A stretch of DNA of 64,000 nt, from the NCBI GenBank assembly GCA_945643635.1, contig CALZFC010000082.1:1257501-1321500 (forward strand), written 5' to 3'. The notes under the pieces are model-generated. The model was not told the origin of the DNA. It saw only the letters and a list, made by a program, of their open reading frames with translations, and searched no databases. Origin of the DNA: Allodiplogaster sudhausi (lineage: Eukaryota; Nematoda; Chromadorea; Rhabditida; Diplogasteridae). Every line of letters begins with the position of its first letter. Position 1 is the stretch's first letter. Shown in pieces: positions 23,084 through 35,958 of this stretch. The translations under genes were made by a program, and so were the position numbers.

Positions 23084-26000
23084 TTAGCTTGGTGAACCGT
23101 CCGACGGCGTTGGAACTGTTGATGCGGTCGGTTCAAGGGTCGTGGTTACGGTTGTCGCTTCTGTCGTTGCACCTGAATTTATTTTTATTAGTCCAAAACA
23201 ATTCTTCTACTCAACAAAGAATCCGCGAAAAATTCATTGGTGCATTCTGAAAATGAGTAGGGCTTAGACTGTAATCACATACAAAGTTAGAGAGCATATT
23301 CGATATCTTAGAATCAAGAAATAAATAAAAAAGATGTCGTGGAACAAAGAATTCTGTTATGAACCCCCCTGGACACTTACCGCGTGCACCACAGTAGACC
23401 TTGGCCTCTCCTTTGACCTCATATTGCTCCGTGCCGTCCGTGACAATCCAGGACGTGTTGTACGGGTGGCAGACGCCTTCAGTGCCAGCAACGAATTTGT
23501 CGGGAAGCTGAACAATGGTACATTTTACAATTTAAGAGCCAACTGACATCATTGTACCGGACAATACAAGCGTTTTCGGTAATTGTAAGCCAAACAAGAA
23601 CTCAGCCATGTACCACAAAGACAATGCGCGTCGCTTCGCTTGCATGGCCGCAAAAGAACGTGCAGTTCTTCGAGTCGACCCACACCTGGGCTGTTCTATC
23701 GAATGGATAGCCGGTCACTGCGGTCTTGTTGTCATCCACGTTCACTGCATAGAGCGGCGCGCAATTCCCAAAGTTGCAGCTCTCTGAAACATGCTCTTCA
23801 TTGATTTTATCAAATATTATTGTTTTATTGTTTTAGAATATTCCAATAATTGTTTTCAGAATAGACCAACAACATACCGGCGTTGTATCCGATATATAAT
23901 ATTCATAACAAAGTTCATAATTCAGAATTTTTTTCCAAATAGTAGTTTTAGAATATACCCATTATTATTTTTAGAATATACCAACATACCAGTTATAAAT
24001 CGGAATAAAAATATTCATAATGGGATTCGGAATTCTGATGGCTTCCTTTTATTACGGGATGTGGAAATCGGAAGTTAGAAGAGGAAAAGTTTGGAATTCG
24101 GAATTCCGATACCCCTTGATAAAGACGAACATTTAATAACAGTGGATCGCGCTATTTCTGTGATACGAATCTTCAGGCTGGCTGTAAATTTATAATCTAT
24201 ATTACATAGATTTGACAACAAAACCATATACCTGGAGTTGTTGTTGTCGACGTCATCGTCGTTGTTGTGCTTTCTAGAATGAATGAACTATTAGCTCTTT
24301 CTAATTTTATTTATTTATTTGATTGCTCACTACCGAAATTTCATGAAAAAGTATCGTTTTGTAAATAATCAAGCTTACACTCATTGTGACCATTCTGCAG
24401 TCGATTGTGCGAGAAATAGTCACATTCATGATCCAATATTGTCGGAAAGGAGTATATGTTACATGTATGAATGTATAGATCTCTTGTCGGTGACATTTAC
24501 TATTTTCTCATATGTGGAGATCGCACAAGGTGTCATTTTCGAGCATTTAAAGATCAGACACATTCAAGGTGATCAACGTTGTTGAACATTTAAAGGAACA
24601 CGAAACTCAGCCGTAATCCATTTTAGTTCTCGTGACCATTCTAGTCGCTTCTCTCTCTGCTAATGACATGCTCTCTCGCCCTTGTGTCAGGTACAAATGA
24701 GTGAATTATATAATGACTTTTTGGCTCTTTGATTGCACTAACCAAGGACGGCGCATGTCACTTGCGGATTCTTGTGAAAATCCCACTGGTCCCCATCGTA
24801 ATCCGTCCACTCATTGTTATCTGAAATGCACGTGAGCTCCGAGCCGAATGAAGTGACCGTGCCGTTGGAACGTGTCACCTAAAGTGGAGAGCCCATTATT
24901 AATCTCGCAATTATCGCTGCCTTCGGCAAAAATAAACTGTAACAATTTCCCGTTGGGTATTTTTGTTTGTCGGAATTGTCTTGAGGCAACAATGTATAAA
25001 TGACACAAAGATGCACCGATCCGTCGTAGCCGTTTCGGCAGCGCAGAGTCATGCAGCCGCGGAACGATTCCGTCTGGATCTGCACCTCGGAGTCGCATGA
25101 GTAGCCCTGCGGACACGTGGATGCCATGGTGTATGTGCAATGATTGCAGCCTGAATCGAACGTAGTTGACAGTGCTACGTGAAAGATTTTTTTGCCAAAT
25201 ATTTGTTTTGTAATACACCAATTATTTTTTTGAATGTTTTAGCAATTTGGCGTTTTTCTTGCCAGTTCCAAAGATTGTACCAGAAGAAGATGTTGTCTCG
25301 GTATCCGTCGGTGTGGGAACTGTTGATGTGGTCGTCGGTTGAATGGTCATGGTTACGGTGGTGGAATCTGCGTCAGGCAAAAATACGTGAACTAAAGAAT
25401 GAGTTTTTGGCTCTTTGATTGCACTAACCAAGGACGGCGCATGTCACTTGCGGATTTGTGTACAATGTCCCATCGGAGTTCATCCACTCATTCTTCTCTC
25501 TAGTGCACATAAGATGAAAATCCGGATCCAATTGAGTGACCGTGCCGTTGGAGCGCGTCACCTAAAGTTGTAGATCGCTGCCTTCGGAAAACATGACTGC
25601 ATACAACTTTCGGTGTCAAGCTGCATACATTCGCAGAATTGTAATCGCAGGGTTATGCAAACCCCTTTTTTCAGCCCTTCGGCACTCCGTTTTAAACGAC
25701 ACAACGACAATGTGTGTACCGATCCGTCATAGCCGTCCGGGCAGCGCAGCCTATTGCATTCACTCCACATTTCAATCTCGACCACCGCTGAGCTCGAGCA
25801 CGAGTAGCCGGCCGGACACGTTGGTGCCATGGTGTATGTGCACTGATTGCAGACTGAATCGTACTTCGTTGACGGTATTGCGAGAAATAATTCTTTTCCA
25901 AATAATTGTTTTAGGATATACCAATTACTGTTTTAGAAAATACCAATAATTGTTTTCTTTTGAATATGACAATATACCAGGGATGACTCGGAAAAAATAT

Positions 26001-29000
26001 AACTCGTAAGAGAGAAAAGGATCGGAATTGTTGCGAGAAAGAATTAATTTTTTAAATAATTCTTTTAGATAAACCACTTATTGTTTTAAAATGTTTTAGC
26101 ATTTTGGCGTTTTTTCTTGCCAGTTCCAAAGATTGTACCAGCAGAAGATGTGGTTTCCTTGTCGGTCGGTGTTGGTGCTGTAGATGTGGTGATTCGCATT
26201 GTGGAAGTCGTCGTTATCGCTTCTGCCGCTCCACCTGCATTTTTTTATTAGTCCAAAACAATTCTTCCGCTCAACGAAGAATCCGTGTTTATGTGCTGTT
26301 AGAAAAAGCTTGCGCATTCATTGGTGCATTCTGAAAATGTGTAGGGCTTAGACTATAATCACAAACAACGTTAGAGAGCATATTCGATATCTTTGAATCA
26401 AGAAAAAAATTATGTCATGAAACAAAGGATTCTGATATGAACCCATCTGGACCCTCAACTAAATTTCTGTGCGTACCTTGCAAAGCACAATAGGTCTTGC
26501 CAGCTTGTTGAACTTCGTAATCATTATCATATATACGCGCCACATCGGTGAGAATCCAGTGGGTGTTGTACGGGCGGCAGACGGCTTCATTTCCGGCGCG
26601 GAATTTGTCACCGTCCTGCTCCTAAAGACAACTTAGTGTTATGAGTTTGGTGGTAGTTAAACAATACTTGTTAAAAAAGGAAATATTCAACATTTTCGTT
26701 CTGATTCCTTGCGTTGTTTGCATGTCTGTTAATTTTTCACAAATGAATTAATCGAATGAGAATTGGCTATTGATTACAGGTACCAATATTAGTCGTTTAA
26801 AAAGTTCAAAAAAGCTATTTATTCGAATTCTTTTTTCTTTCTTAATTTAGTTGTCATGTCATTTCTATATATGTCCTTTCTATATAACCTACTCTCTCGC
26901 ACTTACTCATGTTCAGTCAAAATTCGAAAAAAAAAATTTGTTTTGCACTGTGAAAGAGTGAATTGATAATGACATGGACGAGCGCACCACAACGACAAGG
27001 TAGGAGAAGCTGCTGCTGCTACCAGAGCATGACCACGTGCAGCTGTCTGTATTCAATGTCAGCTGGGCTGTCTTGTCGAATGGATAGCCTTCTTGGCTGG
27101 TCTGCCCGTCATCAGTGAAGATCGGATTTATAGGCCCACACTTTTCAACGTCGCACTGACCTACAGCATGTGTATTTTGGCGTTTTTCTTGCCAGTTCCA
27201 AAGATTGTAATAGAAGAAGATGTTGTTTCTGTATCCGTCGGTGTGGGAACTGTTTTTGGCTCTTTGATTGCACTAACCAAGGACGGCGCATGTCAGTTGC
27301 GGATTTGTGTACAACGCCCCATCGAAGTTCATCCACTGATTCTTCTCTCTAGTGCATATAAGAGGAGTCTTCGGATCCAATTGAGTGACCGTGCCGTCGG
27401 AGTGCGTCACCTAAAGTTGTAGAGTCTCGCAATTATCGCCGCCTTCGGCAAACATTACTGCACACAACTTTCGGTGTCAAGGTGCATACCTTCGCAGAAT
27501 TATAATCGCAGGATTACGCAAACTACACGCTTTTGCCCCTTTTAAGCCCTTCGGCACTCCTTTTTAAACGACACAACGACAATGTGCGTACCGATCCGTT
27601 ATAGCCGTCCGGGCAGCGCAGCCTCGTGCAGAGGTCCCACGGGTAATCCGGGCCCGTCTCGATCACCGCTGAGCTCGAGCACAAGTAGCCGGCCGGACAC
27701 GTGGATGCCATGGTGTACGTGCACCGATCGCAGCAATCATCGCAGCCTGAATCTTTCTTCGTTGAGGATGTTGCGAGAAGGAAGTTCTAACACTCAACGA
27801 AGAATCCGAAGCGTCTTTATGTATTGTTTAAAAAAAACAGCTAGCGTATTCAATGAGGGCATTCTGAAAACGTGTAAGGCTTAGACTGTAATCACATACA
27901 AAGTTAGAGAGCATACTCGATATGCTAGAGAAAATATCGATTGTGATCAGAAAGAAAGCGTTTCTTAATTTCTTAATTTTCTATTTCACGAACAATCAAG
28001 CAACTCATTTTGACGATTGTGGAGTTCAAGTTGCGAGACATACGGTTACTTTCCTGTTCTTTGTCGGGAAGGAGTACGAAATGCAAGGTTTACCTGGAGT
28101 CGTCATTGGTTCTGTCTCGGTGGTTTGCCCCCAGCCTGTTGTAGTGGGTTCGGTGGTAGGAGCTAGGAAGATTGCATCGATTAGTGTTCCTTCAGTTCTT
28201 TAGTATAAAGAATCACAAAAACAAGTAAAACATATACCCGTGGTTGTTGTTGTCGGAGTCGTCGTCGTTGTTGTGGAGACTAGAATGAATACATTTTTAG
28301 CTATTTGATAATTTCTTAATTGAGGCTTCTCGCTGCGAAAATTTCATTTCAACGTTTGTGAACAAGCAAGCAGGCACTCATTGTGACCATTGACTTTGCT
28401 TACTCTTTGTCGGAGTTAGTAATGTGAGTTATACCTGGAGTCGTCGTTGTTGTGCTCGTGGGTGTCGTCGGTGGGTGGGTGCCTAATTAGAGGAGATGAT
28501 AGACGTATATTGCGAATCGGTGACGTTTGTGATTTGCACATTCCGATATTTCTATTCAGCTGCCCTCATTTTCGAACATTTACTGATGAGACATTAAAAA
28601 TTTTCAATTTTGTTGCTCAATCTTGATGGCACCAACCAAAGACAGCGCATGTCATCTGCAGATTCGCGTAGAACGTCCCCTCGTAGTCCTTCCACTGATT
28701 GTTCACCGAAGTGCACGTGAGCGTCGAGTCGAGTCGAGTGACCGTGCCGTCGGAGCGTGTCGCCTACAGTGGATATCGCGCAATTATCGTTGCGTTCGAC
28801 AGAGATGCCTGCACATAATTTACCCTTTGTGGTGCACGGCAATTTAAACTCGGTCATGTAAAATGGTTGCGATGCTAGTCAGCATTATGCATGCTATGGA
28901 TAACCAACCAACAGCTACGTTGTCGTGTCTGTACGCAGCCAAATTGAAAACTTCGCATCAATGATTTCAATTTGGCTACGCACTACCTGGCTCAGCCCAC

Positions 29001-30362
29001 TTCTCCGGAGCCATGAATCAACAATCTGTTAGGGCTGAATGGCCGTTTGATGTGAAACTGCGACAGGTAGTGGTTCTTGAAATGAATAGATAAATGAATG
29101 TGTGGCATCGTAATAGCAAGGTAATGAAAAATACACGCTTCTCTTGCGCTTTCTTAAGCCCACTTTCGGCGCTCCTTTTTAATAAAACAACTACAATGTG
29201 TGTATACCGATGCGGTGTAGCCGTTCGGGCAGCGCAGCGTCGTGCAATTGGAGTACGGATTCTTCTCGAGCAGCGTCGAGGTCGTGCACGAGTAGCCGGC
29301 CGGGCACGTCGATGTCATGGTGAACGTGCACTGATCGCAGCCTGAGTCATTCTTTTAGAATATAGTACTAACTTGTTGCATCATCAAAAACGTCCAAAAA
29401 TTGGAATATTAAAAAAGGAATTCCGAGATCATTGAACATTCCATATCATTTCCATGCTTACGTGGAAGCGTCTTGCAGTTGAGCGCTGTCGGATAGATGA
29501 TCTTGTTGTTCGCATAGAACGAGCCACTTGTACAGTTTATCTTGTCCGCCGCCAACCACGAAAGACCAGTCTTGTACTGCAGCGACGAATCAGCGTCATT
29601 ATTTTGTGCTATTTTGAACATTTTTCCTGCGCAATTGGACTTTAGACAATTCCACGATCATAATCGAAAAATAGTGATTTTAGGCTCTTCGCGCAGTAGA
29701 AATGACAAAAACTATTCCAAAAAATATTTCTTTTGTATACTGTCCAGTACTATACTTTTCTTGATTTGACTGACAACTGGTTGTGCGAATGGCTGAAGAC
29801 ACGAGACGATGCAGGCGTCCTCTCGCAGTTTGCTCGGATCACAAGTCGCGCCCGTCTGGCAGTTCGCGCCGCCCGTCGTACCATTCGCCGCCGGAATGAC
29901 CTTGTTGCACGAGCAGGAATCTGCGAAGGTGGCGGGTGGACAAATGGCAGCAGGAAAGGACAGAGTCCCATGACATTGAGCGCGTCTTTCAAGGACGAAC
30001 ATTGGAAATACTTTTGCATTTTCTTTTTGGAAGAGACTTTCAAGTTTTATGATTAAGATTCCATGTGATATGAATAAGGTTGCTATAATCAGAAAATGAG
30101 ATCAATTAGCATTTCCATCAATGACACAGGAAAGGTGCAAATTGACATTGAACATGTGACATTGACGTCGTCATGGACAATAATATGAACTCTACTCTTG
30201 ATAAAACGACTATATATTGGCCCGGATCCAAGATGTGAAAATACAGGATGTCTTGAATGGAAAGTAGAACTGACCGAAGAATGCATTTGCGGCGGAAGGA
30301 AAGAAGATGAAGGTGAGCAACACAGCCAAGGCAGTAGGCGACAAACTCCGTATCAACGCCAT
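23084..30362 (-). CDS. Long secreted modular Cys/Thr-rich protein (copy 1)
   Basis: Signal exon 30362-30275 (29 residues, MALIRSLSPTALAVLLTFIF...) ends in phase 1. Approximate modules follow. Z: 29960-29750 with 29610-29450, marked CPPATFADSCTCNKVIPAAN. X: 29345/28770, 27745/27415, 25860/25562 and 25150/24882. Y: 27165/26630 and 23790/23530. Thr-rich linkers lie near 28440, 28260, 28130, 27200, 26180, 25320 and 24250. The last exon (about 23180-23084) is Thr/Pro-rich, ends SDGSPS and stops at TAA, so the chain is Z, four X, two Y and linkers. The order and sequences parallel copy 2, a tandem duplicate about 9.6 kb away. It is better preserved than the reversed copy at 55-61 kb. The acceptor of the first Z exon is unclear. 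It is probably a secreted surface or cuticle-type protein; its role is unknown. Confidence 0.65.
28837..29052. mobile_element. MITE in intron of copy 1
   Basis: Ends CACGGCAATTTAAACTCGG and GGGCTGAATGGCCGTTTG are imperfect terminal inverted repeats. The centre holds a small inverted repeat, CCAAATTGAAA ... TTTCAATTTGG. It is shared with the reversed arm (about 57055-57250), so it inserted before the inverted duplication. Confidence 0.55.
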
Positions 30363-31754
30363 TTAAGAGGTAGTCTGAATTGTTGAATAGTTAGTATATA
30401 TGTAATTAAGATATTTATATAATTAAGAAATAATTATAATTCGATCTAAATGCTGACTGACTTGTTGGAAAACTTGCCAGACAAACCAAGAGGTTTTCCG
30501 CAGAAGGACAAACGCACCGCAACTGATGGAACACAATTGGATGGCGTATTTTTATATGGATTCCGTTCGAATGCACTTCATTTGTTATGCAGCTCATTGA
30601 GAGGCGAAATGGTGGAAGATGACTTGAGTGTTTTGAATAATCAGTGATATTCAGTGATGAGTGTTCATGTTCAGGCGAGAGAAACCGACGTTAGAGTGAA
30701 GAAGAGAAACCCGAACATGTCAAGCAAACAAAGGTTCCTCCTCTGGCTGACTGGGTGCTCGGCAACGTCAACTTTGACTGTAGCCTGGCTCTCTCTCGGT
30801 GCAGCACATTGTCGTACCAATGTACTCACAGTTTACAGGCATACTAATCGCCTTTCCGGAAGAGGAGAAGTGAACGGCGAACGAAAAAAAGGATGATTTC
30901 TTATCTAATTCGACTTTACTTTTTTTCAGCTATACCTTTTCCGTTTGTATCTGTTCTCCCCTCCCCCCCTTTTCTCTCTCTTATGTTATATGTACTCTGC
31001 TCGACAACTAAGGCTTCACCGGTAGTAGGTTAGCGATAACAGGTTAGAAATTTGTTGAAGAAAGTCATTTAACCTTTTTGGAGAGATTCAGGCGTTGGTT
31101 TGAGCTTTGGCGGCTCGCTGTTCGTCAAGGGCGCCATCTCTTTCCAACAACAACGATCAATATTCTGGCCATATCTTTCGTCAAATATTTGCGTGAACAG
31201 GTTACTAACAAGGGAATGGTCCAGACGCTCAACCTCACCTTAGTTTTGTTTTCTACAAGATGCTCCTTTTTGCCAATCGAAAACAGCGTTCATGACGGTA
31301 CCGTCTGATTTGCTTTTTGATGTAGTCAACGACCTGTTTCACGGCGTGGTCGTCTCACTCCCGATTTGGAAGCGCCGACGTTAACCTTTTAAGTGGCATC
31401 GCAAGGTGGTCATCGACTCAGTCTTCATTTGAGCATTTACATAATTTATATACTTACATTCCTCTGGTTTTAAATGCATCGAATATTGAAATAGATTACG
31501 GTTGCGCTTCGCACTGCTCTTTTAAATGCTCACTCGCCCAGGTCAACGGCTACAGCAACAGCAACTAAGTCTCGTGGCTGGGAAATTCAACTGTTCATTT
31601 GACATCTACTTTACTAGAGCCTGTCTGATTGTGAGAATCTCCATTCTCGTAGCTCGAAAAAAAACCCACTGCGTGAAAATATCACGCGCGTATGAGAGTG
31701 CGAAGGGTACGCTGCAATTTGAAGGCTCACATAGTTTTTCGGTGTTTTCCCTCC
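30363..31754. other. Upstream flank of copy 1; present three times nearby
   Basis: No gene. 30363-31045 matches the flank of copy 2. The part from about 31040 to 31754 occurs again in reverse at 53675-54350 and, in part, at 50866-51508. It is a mapping anchor for the inverted duplication and ends at the LTR insertion site. Confidence 0.6.
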
Positions 31755-32059
31755 TGTTGTGTAGATAGAATATCTACACGTATTTGTCTACGTGCATTTA
31801 GTTGTTAATAGCACATTGTAGTTTGTATTGCCACGTTGGCGCTTTGCTATTGGTCCACGTGGCATTGTTTGATTATTAGCATATTAGCTTACGTGAGACT
31901 CGCATATATAAGCCCTAGCCAGCGAGCTCACATCACTTCGCTCTCATCTTCTCATCTTAAGCGGCGGTCTTCTATTCTCTCTCTGATAAACCTCTCTCCC
32001 GCCTCGCCTCGCGTCTACACACATTCTACTCTCTGTCCCTCCCGTGGACGGACATAACA
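31755..32059 (+). mobile_element. Solo LTR with 5-bp target duplication
   Basis: The 305-bp element starts TGTTGTGTAGATAG and ends GACGGACATAACA, and is flanked by CCTCC at 31750-31754 and 32060-32064. A TATA-like CATATATAAG lies near 31905. The matching LTR at 53365-53669 has the same length and is followed by a primer-binding-like site and gag. No internal region remains here, as after recombination between two LTRs. Confidence 0.85.
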
Positions 32060-32064
32060 CCTCC

Positions 32065-33872
32065 TTTAATGCTGACTTTTCTCAAGGAATTATACGCCAA
32101 TAAGAAGGTTGCACTGAGCGTACGCAGTCGAATTGGGTAACGGCAAGCGACACGTTGGAAAAGAAAAGCTTAGAAAAAGACGGAGTGTAAATGAGATAGA
32201 CGAGGAAGAAAGAGTCAAGAGAGAGAGAGAGAGAGAGTGTGAGAGAGAGAAAATGAGCGAGGGGGAGGTATAGAGTGAGAGGGGGAGGGACAGATGTTGG
32301 AACTTGGATACCAGGGCCTTTCATCGCCAGTTGCTCTTCCATACGATTGGTGTCTAATCGCTCTTCTTTCTGCTCCCGTACATGGCGCTTCCGACCCATT
32401 CCTGGCCTCGGCTCCGACGCCTGTTTCTAGCTCCGACAGTCCGCGATTCTTTCTTCATATAAGTTGAGAAAAGCCTTTCGTATCACATTTTGGAGTCAGA
32501 GAAAGAGATGGAAAAGGCGCCCACTGCAGTGGATAAATGGGCACCGAAAACGGCAAAGCGGACGATCGATGGAACGAGGATTGTATTCGCGACGATGTAC
32601 TCCAGGAGCGTGAGGCTTCGAAGGCGGCAGAAAGCCTAACGCGTCTCGACTGAGAGCGGCATTTGGAAATGTATGTACTACATATGCCATGCTAATATCC
32701 GTCAAGATATCATACAAGACTAATTAAACCTCTCGATCATTGTGCATGAGCTTCTTTCTTGACAAGTTGTTCGACTGCTTCCATTCGTGTCAGACAAAGT
32801 AGGAAAGCACATAAATATTTATGAAACATCTTCTCCTATCAAAAAAACTTTATCCCAATAACCATTGTAGTAAATCGTTGCAATTCTTAGTTTTTTTTAC
32901 GCTTCGCTATTATAAAATCCTCAGCTAAAAAGAGCTTCAAAGAAAAAGAACGGAAAATAAACTGCAAATGGAATATTTACAGCCAGAGAAAATGGATTCG
33001 AAAAAATATGAAGACTCTTCGGAACTGAACTATCATTACAGGTCGACAAATTCATGAAACATAAACAAAATTATTGTGAATGATAGAATAAAAGAAAAAT
33101 ATAGTAAAAAAAACAAATATATGTATGCAGCTCCAATTGAAGGCCTACGAGTAGCGTGTTCGCATATAATTTAAAATACCATTCACAAGATATTGCAAAT
33201 ATCTTTCACTCACAGGATTGCAATTTGCATTCTTAAAAAGAGTTCATCGATATAGACTTGAAATGTCTTTGCAAATTAATTAACAGTGCTAATTGTCTGC
33301 TGAGATGATGGAAAATGGAAAATTACTTTATCCTTCGGATAAAGGAAGAGTGAAATGAAAGAGGGAGTGTATGAGAGTGAGCGAGACACTCGACGGCTCT
33401 CGTCGACTGCGCCGCGGCGAGGGCTGCCTGGGGCTATGACCGTCTCCAACATCATGCGGGACTGGGCCGAAGCACTCGATTACGGCGGGGTTTTCCATCT
33501 AATCGCAAATACTCAAGAAATTGATCGCTCTTTAATATGCATACACATGAGCAAAATCGATTAAAAAATGATGATTAGGCATAATAAAAATGATGACCTT
33601 TTCCAATTCGAAGCTAATATGGGTGCCTCTGCAGCGCGCCACCGCGTGACAGCTCTCATCCGCAGAGTTTTTGCATAGCACCTATTATTGAATGTACTTT
33701 TGTTTTAAATAAACATTGCTAGATACCTTCTAGATTGTAATGCGCCCCTTATTAGAGAACGGTAATCAACCGTAATCTATATGAATTTCTGACTATCGTA
33801 GTCGCGTCTCTATAACCATAAATCACAGCTCATACACTCTTGAGTCAGGACGAAAGTCTCGAACTCAAGATT
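32065..33872. other. Intergenic with GA repeat; reversed partner at 50.18-50.86 kb
   Basis: The parts 32065-32140 and about 32400-32720 match the reverse complement of 50.79-50.86 and 50.18-50.50 kb with many small changes. A GA-rich run lies at about 32215-32300. Open frames in the matching parts are not conserved between copies, so I call no gene. 32721-33872 is AT-rich with nothing recognised. Confidence 0.5.
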
Positions 33873-35093
33873 TTATTGTGAGCACTTTGAATCTGTGGGT
33901 CCGGCTGCAGCCACATTTTTTACCCGCCTTGTCAGACGATCCCAAATCTTGTTGCATCCGGTCAACCCTTGTTGCTGAATCATCGCAACGCAAGTCGGCG
34001 GGTCGCATGCTGAAAGGTAGCAATTAAAACGGAGCATTAAAAATTAGTGCCAGGGATCGCCGGCCCTGACAGATGCCTGCCGCCTTGGGCGGGGGCGCAA
34101 ACACAACAACAATCCTTACGAAACTCAATATACATATCTTCTTGATTATCTCAATCATTATAAGAGTTTTTTTTGCTTATATAGTATCATGAGAGCTTCC
34201 AAAAAAAAAACATTTTTTTTCTTTCAAAAAAATGTTTCTCATATATAACTACAGCATACCCCGATTTGCCCCAAATGTTCGAGTGATCATAAAAACGTTC
34301 ATAGTGAAATAAATTTAATTTCGATGGTACTGATAGATTCCTTGATTAAAGGCGCACAAAAATGGTGAAACATCTTCAGGCCAAAATTCGTACTTAAACA
34401 TTCTTGAGGTGCCATTCGAGTACCAAGGCATAATAACTAAGATTCCAAGCCAATACCATTTGAAAGTGCATTCTTTTTTCCATTAGCCTTCCCTTGCCAT
34501 TTCCCAGGGCCACAAAGTAGAAGGGGCTCAACCGGAAGACAGTCACTTCAGCATGGATAGTATGAAAGCGTTTGCAATAAGCCACTATAGAATAATGGAA
34601 TGATTAATCTGAAATGTATACGAAAGAAAGCGCTATTTTGTTCAAAAAATCCGGCATTGAACAATTTTAACGAATAGAGATTGTGATATGGGGTTGAACA
34701 CAATTGTATTGCTGCGAAATGGGTACAATATTGTAACACACATGTCACAACGTTTCCTGTTTTCTTATAGTCCAAGCTTCTTGCCATTAGCCTTTCCCTT
34801 GCCTTCTCCCGGGCCACAAAGTAGAAGGAGCTCATGTCAGTAGGAAAGACAGTCGATTCAGCATGGATTGTAGCATGGGAAAGAGAAGCATGACCGCTAA
34901 TTTTGTAGCTAATTTTTTCTTTTTAAAAATTGATCTAAAAAGAATAAGAATTGACAAAGGGTGAGTTTTCATAATAAAGTTTTCAGATCGTAGTATGACA
35001 ATATTTGAATTTTGTACCCACGCATTCTTCTGTGTCAATAACAGCGATGATCAGAAGAAGGCAGATGCTGGATATTAAGAAGATGTGAGACAT
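33873..35093 (-). CDS. Small secreted Cys peptide, two exons, 70 residues
   Basis: Exon 1 (35093-35018) encodes a strong signal peptide, MSHIFLISSICLLLIIAVID, then TEECV, and ends in phase 1 at GTACAA. Exon 2 (34009-33873), after TTTCAG, resumes as CDPPTCVAMIQQQGLTGC and runs to DSKCSQ and TAA. The stop overlaps an AATAAA-like polyadenylation signal (CAATAAAATC). The mature peptide would have about 50 residues with five cysteines, basic in the middle (RLTRRVK). The family is not recognised; a secreted peptide or antimicrobial-like role is conceivable. The 1-kb intron contains a tandemly duplicated Cys-containing segment that could be an extra or former exon. It has no partner in the right arm. 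Confidence 0.6.
34400..34870 (-). repeat. Two copies of a short segment inside the secreted-peptide intron
   Basis: Segments near 34440-34560 and 34745-34865 share CATTAGCCTT.CCCTTGCC, CACAAAGTAGAAGG and TTCAGCATGGAT in the same order. On the minus strand both can be read as LLLCGPG followed by GKANGKK, but upstream frames contain stops. They may be dead exons or duplicated intron sequence. Confidence 0.5.
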
Positions 35094-35958
35094 TTCTGTA
35101 ATTATCTATTTTGTTAGGACGTTTCTTAAGGAGACAGCAAAAGTAATATAAAGGCCATGTATATCGCGAAGAAGTCGTTGATACTTTTTCGTCCGTAACA
35201 TGCACTGATTCGTTGGCACCTTTTTGCTGTCACTCTTTAAACTTAAGTAACTCCATTATGGGCGGTTCTACCAGCAATGAAGAGAAGATGTTCGGTTGAC
35301 TCTCAGTTTGAGTGTGACCGCATTCACAGCGCTTTGCCAAGTGGCACCGGGTTAAAATTCATTAGCCATGAAAGGGACTAAGACAACCGCGGATTGCGGC
35401 CGGAGCGCCTCAAAAATTTTATATAGTTTCATTCTGCGGTACTCAAAAGTCTGTGCCCTTCGCCAGAAGCGGTAACGCCTTGCCGGAATGTTGGCCGGAG
35501 AAGAAGGTGGTACTCAAAATAAATGTCACACCTGGCTCCCAACACGTTGAATTATCTGCGCCTCAAACACATTTCATGCGCAAATAGCACATCCAAACCA
35601 ATTTTCTTTTTTTTCGGCACGCTTTATTGTTTGTTTTTAAGCAAATTAAGATTGTTCATCAGTTTAAATGACATCATTTATTCAAGGAGAGTTTCTCGGT
35701 GGAAAGAAAAGAAGTTGATGCATCCGTATGAATGAAATCTCGTTGAGCAGTTGTAGATTCCGTCTACTTTCCTGCAATTAGTCATTCATTTAGAGGTCTC
35801 AATTCTTTTTTAATATTTGAGTTGAGAGTCTTTTAGTTAATTTATTGATACTTAGGTAGCTTCAATTACATGAAGTAGTAGTTGAAAATTAATATTCAAA
35901 TGAAAATTCATTGACAACGAAGTAACAATAAAATTGGAAAACAGGAAACCATTGTTGT

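Noticed and set aside
31078..31768. Conserved frames shared by 31.1-31.8 kb and 53.7-54.3 kb
   Set aside because: Conservation is due to recent duplication of flank DNA. The third copy (50.9-51.5 kb) does not keep the same frames fully and there is no family resemblance.
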